From NCBI GenBank assembly GCA_029215795.1, contig JARDYH010000004.1, positions 203,898,017 through 203,962,016 of the forward strand: a stretch of DNA of 64,000 nt. Direction: 5' to 3'. The position numbers were made by a program, and so were the translations under genes. This stretch comes from Anniella stebbinsi (lineage: Eukaryota > Chordata > Lepidosauria > Squamata > Anniellidae). A model generated the notes under the pieces. It saw only the letters and a program-made list of their open reading frames with translations, ran no database searches and was not told where the DNA came from. Positions 22,324 to 38,800 of this stretch are shown piece by piece. How positions within the stretch are numbered: position 1 is the first letter of the stretch; the number at the start of each line of letters is the position of its first letter.

Positions 22324-23450
22324 GTACAGTATTGTTGCTTGCAAGTTTACTCCATTTAGTTTTGTTTTCTCTCTGTCATTTTAAAATGCTGGCGGTGGCA
22401 GGAGGTACCAGCTAAAGACTTGCCCAGTTCCTCTTTCAGGAGAACAACATTTCTCTCAAATTGGCTACCTCCCACAGTGCTCCTGTCCTGTCTCTTTTCT
22501 GTCCTTACTGGTCATTTGTTTACTGGTCATTTGTTCATGTAATGCTAATGTAATCTTTAGAGAAGGCTCCCATGGCTTAGGAGTTACTTTAAACATTATG
22601 GCCTGGATCCTTCATTCAAGCCACCTATTTCCAGGGGTCCCCCAACCCTCTACAGTTGGATATTCAGATGGTCCAGGGAGAACTCTGTTCTATTCACTGG
22701 AAGAAATTTAGGATCCAAACACATACTTTTCCCATCTGAATAGCACTTTGGCACAGGAAAAATGTGACACTCTTAGCTTGTCACCTGTATCTGTCAAACT
22801 TGCATGCATTTCATTGCAGTTACACACACTGGGAAACTTCACAATTTAAGCATGTATACATGCAGTGAAATACACATTTTGATGTACAGAAGTGCTCTCC
22901 ATGTAGGAAATCTGTAATGTTTAAAGCAGCTAATGTTCTTAACGTTATCTTAAATAGAGGAAGCTATACTGATAAACTTTTAACATGAAGGAGTCATGTA
23001 TCCACTTTATATAGGTTGAAAATGGGAGTGAAAAACAGTTACATCTTAGCGGACCTCAAAGAGATAAATCTTTTGACTTCTAAGACTGCCATACATATGT
23101 TAAACTTTATGCATTTTTTAAAAACAGAACTGTAAGCACAAAAATCTATAGAAACTGTGTTGCTAAGTCTACAATTCTAAACACACTTGGATGTGAATCC
23201 CATTTGTGTGGCTTATTTTGGTGTAAACATGGATACGATTGTGTTTCCACTTTTCTGTATATGGTAAGCTCAGCAAGCCTTCATGATATTTGAATGTCAG
23301 TCCAACAGTTGCTTTTATATATCCGATATCTAGACTTGCAAAAATAGTTGTTCACACTTATTTTGTGACATTTTGGTTGGCTTAATAAAGCTGTTGCACT
23401 AATAGGAATTTTGTGTTTGTGCGGTTTGTTTGTTTTTTAAATGAATGTAG
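22324..23450 (+). other. PAPSS1: PAPSS1 intron 2 (1.1 kb)
   Basis: This short intron has donor GTACAG and an acceptor ending ATGTAG. The acceptor is weak: the polypyrimidine tract is T-rich at 23411-23438 and then interrupted by AAATGAATG before the AG. The intron contains the second copy of the ~390-bp direct repeat. No gene is seen. Confidence 0.85.
22913..23300 (+). repeat. Direct repeat, copy 2, downstream of PAPSS1 exon 2
   Basis: Partner of 21061-21451. It begins TGTAATGTTTAAAGCAGCTAATG and ends CCTTCATGATATTTGAATGTCAG. The two copies are ~1.85 kb apart, with exon 2 between them. Confidence 0.9.
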
Positions 23451-23686
23451 GGCTGTCTGGAGCTGGGAAGACCACAGTTAGCATGGCATTGGAGGAGTAT
23501 CTAGTATGCCATGGCATTCCATGCTATACATTGGATGGTGACAATATCAGACAAGGCCTCAATAAAAATCTAGGCTTCTCACCTGAAGACAGGGAAGAAA
23601 ATGTCCGCCGGATTGCTGAGGTTGCCAAGTTGTTTGCAGATGCTGGCTTGGTGTGCATTGCTAGCTTTATTTCTCCTTATGCCCAG
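23451..23686 (+). CDS. PAPSS1: PAPSS1 exon 3 (APS kinase core, residues 59-137)
   Basis: This is the catalytic heart of the APS kinase. It contains the Walker A/P-loop GLSGAGKTT at residues 59-67 (ATP phosphates, Mg2+) and the LDGDN motif at 86-90, whose Asp is part of the active site. The APS-binding loop around [15 protein letters not shown] and the FISPY segment before the exon end are also present. The exon is 236 nt; it completes the Gly-59 codon and ends in phase 0 after Gln, with donor GTGAGC. A TAG precedes the exon as its acceptor. There are no substitutions at key motif residues. Confidence 0.98.
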
Positions 23687-27576
<3,890 letters not shown>

Positions 27577-27586
27577 TGAGAGACAG

Positions 27587-27814
27587 TGGCTGGATTCGGA
27601 CGACACAATTAGCAACTGGTGGGGGGGAAACAATCGTCAGTTGTATTGACTATCATGTTGCCCGAATGCTGCCATAGTCAACTCAGCGCTGATCCTAATC
27701 CACACCACAGTTGATTATTTATTACCATGTTGTGTGGGGAGTACCCCCTAGATGAACAACTGTAAAGTTGATTATTACCCCACCATTGACTATCGTGTTG
27801 TCCGAATTCAGCCA
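27587..27814. mobile_element. MITE nested in an older interspersed repeat
   Basis: The ends TGGCTGGATTCGGAC and GTCCGAATTCAGCCA are inverted (one mismatch). 228 bp, no coding capacity. It splits an older repeat whose parts lie at 27485-27586 (ATATTTCACCTTTCCCACAGGG...) and 27815-27905 (...CCACTGCACCATCCTGGCTCT). Confidence 0.78.
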
Positions 27815-29976
27815 GTCACTGAACTGAAATCACAAAAAAAACCTTCATGACTGAGTGGGTTTTTAACCATAAATAGTCTAGGATATTAACCACTGCACCA
27901 TCCTGGCTCTTGATTGCAGAGGGAAAAGTAACTTGTCAACTAGGTTCCAGTTTAGTGGCTGAGGTACATTTCTTTCTAGAACACTGTATAACTGTTCTTA
28001 GCAGCCTCCTTATTGCTATTAATCTCTTTATTTCTTAACAGCATTGTCACTTCAGTGTCTATATCAGGTGTGTGCAGAAGGTAGACCTGGAACTAGTAGT
28101 AGATCACTGGATGTTTTGCAGTAGATTAGCAAGGGTTTTTTGGCTCCATATTTTGTTAACAAAACCAACAACAACAACCCCTTTCTAAATTAAGTTATTA
28201 GAATCTCTGATCTGAAGTAACTCAAATGTAGATTTGTACTTGTTTATGTGGGTCAGCGCAGTATTTGACTTATGATTGCAGTAGGTAACTAAGTCCACCC
28301 TCTGAACTACCGTTTTGCATCTGGCTCCATTTATTGGGGTTTAATTAAAAATAAAGTAGAACTCACAAACTTGATGTCTGCCCACACCTGTTCTGTAAAG
28401 TGCTTGTGCAATCTTGTGCCTGTTTCACCTCTATCTGTTGTGTATCCATTCTGGAGTCTTCATCTTGACGTGCTAAGGGCATATGTTATGCTGACTATGT
28501 ATACTCCCTTTATTGATGTTTCCTTCCTTCTAAGGAATCTAGCCTTTCGTTATTATACTGATAACAATAATAGTCATAACGTAATCTCATGCAGTCCATC
28601 TGCTAACTGTAATACTAGGATACCAAAGGCTCTATTTAAAAATGCAAGGTGGTTATTAACTGGTGATGGTTCTAATGCCTTAAGGACATTCAGTATTGCA
28701 AAGAGCAACTTGTCAATTATTGTCCGGTGCTGGGATCAGCTCTCCATATCTCTTACTGTAATGTTGGGTAGCTTGTGAGACACAGGGCATTTCCTTTGAT
28801 GGGGAAACATATTTATAGAAACATTTATGTATGTTGTTGGCTCTCTGGAAGTATAACATTACAAGTCTTTGATACTCTACATACAGACCAGCAGTAGCAG
28901 TACTGCTAACAAAGTATGTCTATGTAATAAGAATTGGTTCTCTTTTAATTCTGTACCATTTTCTCTTATTGTCATGAAATAGAACCAGATGTTGCTTCAA
29001 AACAGACCTTAGGAATTCTAATTAGAATCCATCAAGACACGGTGCCATGTTTACAGGTGATGCTTGAATGTCAGGCATTATTGTTGCTCTTTGAATGCGT
29101 TGACTTTTATCCCAACCCAAAACAGCTAGGGAGGTTGCATACCGTAAACCAGAGGCGGGCAACTTGTCAGCAAAAACATCTGGAGGGTCACAACTCCCAT
29201 CAGCCTTCACCATTGACTATGCTGTAGGGAGCTGAAGGCCGAAAAATGTGGAGGGCAACAAATTGCCCACCTCTGCCTTACACAATGGTGGGTATGAGTA
29301 TTCTACCCTTGCAGAATGAAGAATCAGAGTTAATTTCTACTATGTACATAATGGAAATCATTTATGCTTCTTCCAGCTAGTGCATAGGGTACAACCAACT
29401 TATTCATGCCAGTGCAGAACAATGAGTTTTGGCACCTCTTCTGCAGGCAAGAATGGGGAAGGTTTGTATTCTTGTACTGTCCAGCTTGCAAGCATTGTGT
29501 CTTGTTGGGTATTTTCTGCTACCTGTAGTGATGTGGGTTTTCCAGAAAATATTGAACTGGAACTTTTTCCAGGAATTTTTTTTTATCCGGTAAGGTTAAT
29601 TTGCATCGGAACGTTTTCAGTGTGCATTGAGAAACTTTCTGATGCCTTAGAGAGTGATCTAATTTAGCATGTTTATTTGACTAGTATTTAGTAAGCAACA
29701 AAGCTAAAACAAATTGCCCTAATGCACCACCACAAGTACTTGATTTGAAATATTTGTGGGGGGAAAATGAAAGCACACTCAATGTGATTTTAAGTGTTAT
29801 ATTATGTGGACATTTTTATTGGAATAATTGTAACAAATTAAAGAAAAATAGCCGGTTCTTTCCTTACACTGATTTAATTCAGGACAGCCCCCCCCCCCCC
29901 AAGGAACTGAAAACTGTTGACACACGGAGGGAGTGATTCTATGTCCCCTAAACTGCCTCGGGAGGGGGGGGACATA

Positions 29977-30036
29977 GGATTTTTCAGTTTTCTGGCTTTG
30001 AGTTCAGGATTTTTCGGTTTTCTGGCTTGTGAGTTA
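29977..30036 (+). repeat. 30-bp tandem duplication
   Basis: Two units beginning GGATTTTTCnGTTTTCTGGCTT; a few differences. It borders a GC-rich block at ~30040-30400. Confidence 0.85.
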
Positions 30037-32809
30037 AGAGACAGCACTCCGAATGTAGAGCCAGGAAACTGCACTCACTGCCCCTCGGAGCCAGCACAGA
30101 GTGAAGCGAGGCGGCTGCTTCTCTATGCTCAGTAAAAGGGGGTGGTCCCAGGGGCAGGGAGGAGAAGAGACCGCGGAAGCTGGTTTAGACAGCTTCCAAA
30201 GTGCCGCATGGCCTTCTTCCCGCTCTGAAGCCCCCAGCTAGACAGCCAAAACTGGCAGTCTAGCTGAAAAAGCAGGTCGAACAGAACACAAGGGAGAGGA
30301 TCCCCTCTGTGCTGCAGCCGCCCTGCATTGAATAGTTGTATGTCCCTGGGGGTTGACGCGTACCCAGGGTGCAACCTGTAGGATTGTACCCTAATACATT
30401 TTAGCAACCCAAAGAACTGTGCATGATATGCTGACAACTATTCATCTACACCTTTGAAACTGCCAAACTTGCCTAACATGGTATTTTCAGTTGGCATCCA
30501 TTCATTGTTACCAGTGAACTTATAAAATGGAAAATTTCCACAGAAAAATATAGCACTGGAAATATAGCACTTCTTTTCTAGAAGATTTTCCGCTCCATAT
30601 CATTGACCGCCTGTGTGCAGACTGAGAGCAGATGTATGCATGTGTTTTCGAGTCACATGTCCAGAGGGAGACTAAACAGCTCATTTGCTTCACTAGAAGA
30701 AAGAGTCGTAGTTCAACTGCTTAGTATGTTTCCAGCTGGTTGTCTCTGTGACTTTGTTTTGTTCTAAATAACGTAAAGGCTGTCTGTAAGCAAGTGCATC
30801 TGATAAACATTTCTAATCTTCCTCTGTTCCTAGAAAGCTCAAGGATTTTACATTTCAGAAGGTTGGGCGCCATATTAAAATGAGCCAGGACCAGGGCCAT
30901 CAGCTCTTCTCTGCCATGAGAAGCTTTCTGCCCTTTAGTTTTGTCTCTTAATCACCATTTGTGTAGAACAGGGGTGGGCAACATGAAGGCTGCATGCGGC
31001 CTGCTATGGCCAATTTGCTGCTGTGGTGGCAGTGGCAGCAAAAATGCAGTGATTTTGCCAGGAAACAAGATGTGTGGGATTGTTTGCCTTGCTTACAAGT
31101 GAAAATCAAGCTTCTGCCACCTCCCAGTGGGTGAGGTGGGGCACTGTGGCCCTCTGACGATTGATGTTGCCCACGAGTAGGATGGGCTTGAATTATGAAG
31201 TACACCTGAGCTCCACGGTAGATGCCTGTAAGAAACATTTATACAGACATTTGCTGAACATGGTGTCCTTAAAGCCTTTTTTGATAATTGATCACATTGG
31301 CTTAAACAGAATACAAAGGTGATTGTAAATATCCACGTGAGCAGAAGCAGAAGTGGCAGGCCATTTTCAGAGCTTCGTAATATATTTAAAAGTATTAAAG
31401 ACCTCTTCGCCCAAATGATTAACATCTCATCGCTTAAAATACTTTATCTGGTTTAGTTTTAAAAACTTTGCTAATGCTGTTAAACACTCAGATTGGGTGA
31501 CTGTATATTAAACACATTAATGTGCACTGACCCAATCCAAGTTTGGCACATAATCCAAAGTTTGGCACATTAAAGCAAAATTCAGGTTAATTATCACTTA
31601 ATAGTTAATTTTGTTCTCAAGGAGGCAGAGTATAAATGAGGCATTGGGTACTGGAAGGGAAGTAGTGGGCATCTTAATAATGTTCCAAGTAAACATTGTA
31701 TGTGGAGCTGGCAGAAATATTTTTGTCCTAGCCTTGCGTGGGAAAAGAAAAGAAAATATTTCAGAACTCCTAGGCACCAGCAGTATGTTTTCATGCCCTC
31801 AGGATTGTTCCAGACTTATTTGTAATTCTGCAAATTCCTTATCCAAAAATGTGTGTATATTCACACCACAGAAGTATGTTGTTCTGTAAATAATAAGAGA
31901 CCAAGGTGCCTTTCAGTTACAGTTACAGAAGGGCCAATAGAGGACAAGCATATTAGATGCACCTGCCCAAGCAAGCAACCATTTCAATTGTCAATGTACA
32001 TGTTATTTTAATTATGTAGCACATAGTTCACTTTTTTTTTTTAACTCTAAGGTAAGTTTGTAGAGTCCAAATCAGGACCATAAAGCACAGGGAGGGGAGG
32101 TTTAATCCTTCCTTCAACAGCTGCTTACCTCCTGAAATCCCCTTCCCCCTCCACAGAAGTTAAAGAAGGAAAAAATAAAAGAAAAAAAGCTCAATTGACG
32201 CCAATGGAGACTCCCCCCTCCCCCCTGTGTGTATGCATGGGGCAGATTTCAGGAAGGAAGCAGCTAGGAAAGATTAAACATCTTCTCCCCATGTGTGGTA
32301 GTCCCAATCCAGTTTGGGACCCTGCACACTTACTTTAGAGCAGGAATGGGCAACTTTGAGAAGACTGTGGGTCATTTTCACCACCTGGATCCTGCCATCA
32401 GGCTAGAGTCTACTGGGTGACCCCCCCTCCCCCAAATATGGGAAAAAAATGGCATCCAGGACATTACAGAGAGCCATGAAGGTAAAATGTAGCTTGTTTG
32501 CCAACTAAATTTGACCCTTTTAGCAGCTACAGAGCTCTAAAAGGGTCAAAGCTAGCTTAAAAACTGTCTAGATTTGACCTTTTTGGCACTCTGTAGTGCC
32601 CCAGACACTGAAAGAAGTGGTTGCGCATGTTCATCTCTGTTTTAGAGTAAAGGAAAACCTGAAGAGGAGCGGCATGTGATGTAATTAACGTAACCTGTAG
32701 GTTGACCCAAAGGTGCTAGAACAAAATTTTAAGTTCTGCCAGCCTTCAGCAGAAAAGTCGAAAGACAGTCTGAAACAAAATAATGAATTCAGTTCTGTCT
32801 TTCTTGCAG

Positions 32810-32928
32810 GTTTTACTGGTATTGACTCAGAGTATGAGAAGCCTGAAGCCCCTGAGCTGGTACTCAAAACGGATTCCTGTGATGTCAATGACTGCATTCA
32901 ACAAGTTGTGGAACTTCTGCAAGAGAGG
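32810..32928 (+). CDS. PAPSS1: PAPSS1 exon 5 (residues 184-223)
   Basis: The exon encodes the last part of the APS kinase domain: [28 protein letters not shown] and the terminal helix [19 protein letters not shown] is a conserved substrate-site segment in APS kinases. It is 119 nt, acceptor CTTGCAG, donor AGG|GTATGT, and ends in phase 0. The following intron is the largest one seen here and contains the DIRS element. Confidence 0.97.
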
Positions 32929-33165
32929 GTATGTAGTATTGTGGTGTTAACTTCTGGGTATTCTGGGCAGCTTAATATTGGCTACACAACTAAATAGCTT
33001 ATTTTAAAAGAGGGATAAAATGTTTAATTAATTGGTTTTTGTTTTACTTAAATAAAAGTGCCAATGACTAATTTCACAACAGATTTTAAAAACATAGTTA
33101 AATGATCTTTAATACAAGAATGTTAAAAAATTGTGAATTAGATACTATTTTCAGAGGAAACTAGT

Positions 33166-33482
33166 GCTGGATTCACACAACATGATAACCCAAACTCAAG
33201 GTTGAATATGGGGTGTGTGTTGGTGATTGTTGAATGGCAAGTTGTTGTATTGTGTGAACCCAGCCAGGCTAACAAACCATGGTTTGTTAATTAAGAGCAG
33301 CACACAGAAAGAACCCATGGTTTGTTGATGGTTTGTGAATTGTGGGTTGTTCACGGTTAACAAACCATGGTTTGTTTAGTGTGGCTGGGTTCACACAACA
33401 CAACGACCCATAATTCAACAATAAACCACACTTAAGCCACATGGAAACTTGACTGCGGGTTGTCATGTTATGTGAATTCATT
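33166..33482. mobile_element. Compound palindromic MITE
   Basis: The outer ends GCTGGATTCACACAACATGATAACCC and GGGTTGTCATGTTATGTGAATTC are inverted. Inside, AACCCAGCCAGGCTAACAAACCATGG and CCATGGTTTGTTTAGTGTGGCTGGGTT form a second inverted pair. It reads as one element inserted into, or duplicated within, another of the same family. Confidence 0.75.
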
Positions 33483-34236
33483 CTCTGTTTCTCACACATG
33501 CAAATGCTGCTGCTGAGATGGTGCTTGCTGTGATATGTCCAATGTGTCTTGTAAGTACAGGTGAAGTATGTTCCTTTCTTCAGAAGTTTTGTATTAGTAT
33601 GCAGACTTAGGCAGATCTAATAAATTAAACGACTAAAACCGGTACCATTAATCAAGTAAGGAATCTCTAATGAGGTGATGTCTCTATTTAAAAAGCCCTA
33701 TTTGGGTTTCCTTTTCCTCCATGCAAATTGCATAGTATGAAAAGAAAACGGGACTATCTCTGCTGTTGCGCCCCCATATTATTCATGTGTTAGAACCTGT
33801 CTGCAGAGGGGAAGTCTGCTGAATGCATCTAGGCCGTCCCAGTGAGCCAGAACCCAGCGTTCTACCTAATAGAGACCCCCTACATGTGTTCAGCAGGCTT
33901 CCCTTCTGCAGTTATGTCTCCAGTGTGTTGATATAATTAAAGTAGGACTGGGAGAGAGAAAGCCAGTGTGCACAGGCTTGGTGTCTCTACATACAGTGTT
34001 AAATCGCATGAGGGACAGAATGCCTGAATAGGGTTAATGTGAAAGCCCAATATAATATCAAACCTATCTATCTGATTTGTACCCCACTTTTTCCCATTAA
34101 AATTGGTGCTCAAATTGCCCTATTAAAGCAATGTGAAGGAAGACATTAGTTCATCTACAGAGCTTCAAATATTTGAATCTTCATTTGAAAATGGATAACA
34201 AATAAGATATATTGAGGGCTCTTCTAATATTTAATA

Positions 34237-34417
34237 CCCTATTTCTTCGATTCTAAGACACACTTTTTTCCCCATCTAAACATCTCTAAAAATGGGGTGC
34301 GTCTTAGAATTGATGGCGATTTCCCCACACTTCGAATCAAAGCTTTTTTTCTGTTGGTGGTACTGAAATTAAGGTGCATCTTACAATTGATGGCGTCTTA
34401 GAATCGAAGAAATATGG
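34237..34417. mobile_element. mariner/Tc1-like MITE with TA target duplication
   Basis: The TIRs CCCTATTTCTTCGATTCTAAGAC and its inverse (ending GTCTTAGAATCGAAGAAATATGG) are flanked by TA on both sides (34235-34236, 34418-34419). 181 bp, non-coding. A second internal inverted pair (GCGTCTTAGAATTGATGGCG / TTACAATTGATGGCG) is present. Confidence 0.82.
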
Positions 34418-35490
34418 TATTAAGCAAAAGCCAACATAAAGGCACCATAAAAAATGACAAACTTACACATACAGCTTATTAAGGGATAACTGCAATTTAT
34501 AAATGGTATAACATATGAACCACTGTTTACTGATTTTATTGTTATTGCATTTAGTTTCCATTCTTGAAATTGGAGACTGGGGGATAAGTATATGTATTAA
34601 AATATCTGTAGTACTTGAACAATTGAGAGCTTCACAATAGGAAAAGCTATTCTGTTCCATAGCAATGATTCCGAAAAGGCATATTGGAGGAGTTTTTAGG
34701 TTGGATTCAACCGTAGTGCAACGGGCTGTCCACTTGCTTCCTCTCCTGTCTGTTGCAGCCTCCCGCAAATCTGCTCTGGAGGGTCCCCCAACCATTTGGA
34801 ACAGATTTGGGGAGGATATAGGGGGCTGCAGGTTGAGGGGAAAATCCATTCCATCAGCGGGAGGAAAACACTTGTGGAATGACACTTTGGATAAAAACTT
34901 TTGTGGTCTACTGAACTGCTACCTGTGGGTGCTGCAGACAAAATAAAATGATTTGCATGTCAGGAAGTGGGGAACTGAAAGGCAAAGTATGAACAAAGAG
35001 GATAACCTACAGAGGTGCTCTTATTTTTGAGAACCTCTTACATTAGATTGCTCCCTCTCTCAAATGGAAACGAGTTAACGTGCTGCTTTGTTATTGTATG
35101 AGTAAATGAAGGTGAAAGGTATGTTGCTATCTTTGTTTTATGATTGCTCTGTTAATCTGCACTTGTAAAGCACTGATAACTCTGTAAGATATGGAACCCT
35201 GAGAGGTTTTTCTGACTATTCTTTTGGATAGGAGAAAGCAGTGTGGGCTTGGAGTGTGTCTGGATTGCTGCCCAATCTAATTTTGGGCTGATCCAGAGGA
35301 ATCAGGTGAAGGCTTCTCAATGGAGGTTGACAGTAAGCCAGATAACTCTGTCAAAAAGGGAAAGAGATCAGTGTTACAACTGCGAAACTATCTACCCTAG
35401 TCTTATTGGAGGATCACAAAGAACTTTTGCAAGACTTGAAGTCACCAAAAGTCTCAAACAGTTGGTGTTCTTCTTCGTGGTCTCTGTGCA

Positions 35491-35629
35491 TCACACATAT
35501 GGGCTCGCGCCGACGCCGAGCCTAGCTTCGGGAAACTTCGCTAGCTAGCTTAGACTTTTGGCGGGAACCCCTCCCCCCACCATCCTACCGCGCATGCTCA
35601 GGGTTCCCGCTCGTCGCTTACCTCAGTTC
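35491..35629 (+). repeat. Left inverted terminal repeat of the DIRS element
   Basis: 139 bp identical, base for base, to the reverse complement of 40015-40153. It starts TCACACATATGGGC and ends GCTTACCTCAGTTC. The outermost ~23 bp (35468-35490) differ from the right end, as is usual for DIRS ITRs. Confidence 0.95.
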
Positions 35630-35833
35630 TTCTTCGACCGCTTAGCTGTTAGCCTCGCGGGAGACTTCGGCAGATATATATATATCTGTGAGATAAGAAG
35701 AATAGTTGTATTTAGTTAGCTTAGGCTTGTTCGTTCTACTTAGTTGTTAGTTTCTTGTTATATATAAAAAATAATAATAATAATAAATATAGATATAGTA
35801 CTAGGTTTTAAGATAGGAGCGGTTCGCCATCTT

Positions 35834-38800
35834 ATGGCTCAAACCGCGCTTTTTAAGCTGTGCACGCGGTGTAGGGCGAAGATAGCCCTTACCGATGGAC
35901 ACTCGTTCTGCCTGATTTGTCTGGGTGAGTCCCACATAGTGGAATCCTGCACGCATTGTATGCGTTTCTCCCGACAAACGAGGCGAAATAGAGCGGACCG
36001 TCTCCGCAGCTTATTGTGGAGCAAGGCCCTCTCCGCAGTAGACCGGCCCCGTCCATTAACGCAGCAAGCGGCGGCTTCAGCTTCTGGAGAGCGTATGATT
36101 CGCTCAAACCCAGCATCTCCGGGCTCTCCCCCTTTGGGGACCGCAGCTCAGGCAACGATTACGGGCGCCTCCCCGCCTTCTTCTCCGCAAGTCAAGCGGG
36201 TAAAAAAATCGAAGCCAGTTAAGAAGTCGGTACCGAAGAAAAAGTCTTCGGCTTCGAAGAAATCGGCATCGCTTCCATCTACGATGCCGTCTACAACATC
36301 GCGGAAAGTCGTAGCCTTAGTCCACAAGGCGCCTTCGGTACCGACAGAACTTTCGACGTCGAGGCATCGTACCCTCTCGCCTGCATCGACTTCGCATTCG
36401 TCTCAGCGTGCCAAGTCCCCACCTTCGACTTCGATACCGAGGAGGCAATCACCCTCTCCGCTGCGTACTCCACCGACACCGAAAGAGTTACCTGAACGCT
36501 CTTTGCCGTCACCGGGCCCGATAGAGATTACATCGGATATGGAAGATGTGGTCCCGATGCCGATGGAACCACCAACGTCGGCCCAGCGACCAAAGGATCT
36601 GCGGCATCGATGTCGACCTCGGGATCGAGTTTCAGTATCCCAATCTCTGTCTCGTTCGCGATCTCGGTCGCGAGATTGGGATGTTTATTCTGAACATTCC
36701 CATTATTCGGATCGAAGTCGATACCGCTTCGACCCTTATACAGGGCGCCGAATCAATGCAGAACAAGCACCACCGCCTGTACCGCCGCGCCGAACGACTT
36801 CACTCTCCGAATCATCGACTCGGCATCGACGAACATCATCGACTCGACATCGAGAGCGTCCGCTCACCGCGACTATGACAGCATCTCGACGTCGAGAACC
36901 ATCACCACCTCGACATCGAGAACTGTTAGCGCCTCGGCATCGAGAGCCTTCAAAATCATTTGAAGAATACGCTTCCGACACTTCATCGGCACCGTCACCC
37001 CGCCCCTCCGAGCCTTCACCGTCTGACGATGTCGGTACCGGTGATAGAGCTTCGCCAACTATGGAGATGGGCAGCTTTTCGGACCAAATGATGCGGCTAG
37101 CCCAATCCTTGGGGATCGAGTGCCAACAGCAGGTGGAGGAGGAGGACGATGATGGCTTATACGATGTCATGTATACAGACCCATCGCCTCAATTGACCTT
37201 GCCCATGATAAAGGTGCTATTAAAGACAGTCAAACAATCGTGGCAGAACCCAGCAACAATTGGCCCTATCTCAAAACGCCTGGATGCAATTTACAAGGTC
37301 AAGGAGACGAAAGCACCCTTCCTTTTTCAGCATCCCAAACCTAATTCTGTGGTGGTGGAGGCTGCTCAGGGCAAATCAGGGAGAACACACTCGGCGCCTA
37401 CCGATAAGGAGGGTCGAAAACTCGACTCCTACGGCAGGCGTATCTACTCGTCTTCATCTCTGGGCATAAAAATCACTAATTATATGGCCCTAATGGCACG
37501 CTATCAGTTGTTCCTTTGGGAAAAAATTTCATCGTTCGCTTGGGCTGCAAATAAATTACGAAAAATCCGTCATACAACCATCACAGCGAATACAGTTTAT
37601 AGGGGTTATCCTCGACTCTACCACAGGCAGAGCATTCCTTCCAGTAGACAGGATACAAATCCTGCAACAATTGTCGTTGAGACTACAACACGAGCAGCGA
37701 GTCTCTGCATTCCTAATTCTGAGACTGCTGGGATTAATGGCAGCAGCCGTATTCGTCGTCCGTTGGGCACGTCTGCGAATGCGTCCCCTTCAGATATTCC
37801 TTCTCCAAGAGTACTCACCCACGCAAAATCCACACAAAATAATACTTACCGTACCGCGATCTGTCCAAAAATCCCTCGGATGGTGGTCAACCCGGATCAA
37901 TCTTGCTCAAGGAATGCCTTTTATAACAAGGGCCCCCTCTCGCATAGTAACAACGGACGCGTCTATGGACGGATGGGGAGCTCACCTCGGCGACCTGACA
38001 ACACAAGGAAAATGGTCACGTTCAGAGACGAGGCTACATATCAATATGTTAGAGCTGCTGGCTGTCAAGAAGGCTCTTCTAGCCTTTCGTCCGCATCTTC
38101 AAGGGCACCATGTCCGGATACTGTCCGACAATACCACAGTAGTGTGGTATCTCAACAAGGAGGGAGGTACGCGATCTCCCCGACTCCTGCAGCTTGCAAT
38201 GAACATTATAGATTGGGCCATTTCCCACGATATGCTACTATCTGCTCTACATATTGCAGGCAAGCAAAATGTCAAGGCCAACGACCTAAGCAGGTCGTTC
38301 ACGGACACGCACGAGTGGGAACTCTCCCCAAGCGTACTGTGCCATCTATTTGCTCGTTGGGGACACCCAGACATCGATCTTTTTGCGACAGCTGCCAACG
38401 CAGTGTGCCCTGCGTATTGCTCCAGAGCAGGCATAGGGAACGCGTCACTCGGGGACGCCCTCCAATGGGACTGGTCGAACGGTTTTCTGTACATGTTCCC
38501 TCCATTCCCGCTAATTGCCAAGGTGGTGACACAGGTTCAACGCAGCAACTCAGACGCGATTATGATCGCGCCGTGGTGGCCAAGGCAACCTTGGTTCACG
38601 TCGCTACTCAGACTGACACGCTCGGAAATTTGGCACCTACCTTATACACACAACCTTCTCTCTCGGGAGAAGGGGAGCATTCTGCACCCGGATATCCAGA
38701 CCTTACACCTCACAGCCTGGCGCATCCGACCTCGTGGCAACATTTCTCTTTCTCAGACGGAGTTCGGTCCATCCTAGAGGCCTCCCGTAAGCCTTCCACG

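Noticed and set aside
28371..28778. 135-codon frame in intron 4
   Set aside because: No domain, low-complexity stretches and no supporting splice or promoter context; treated as chance.
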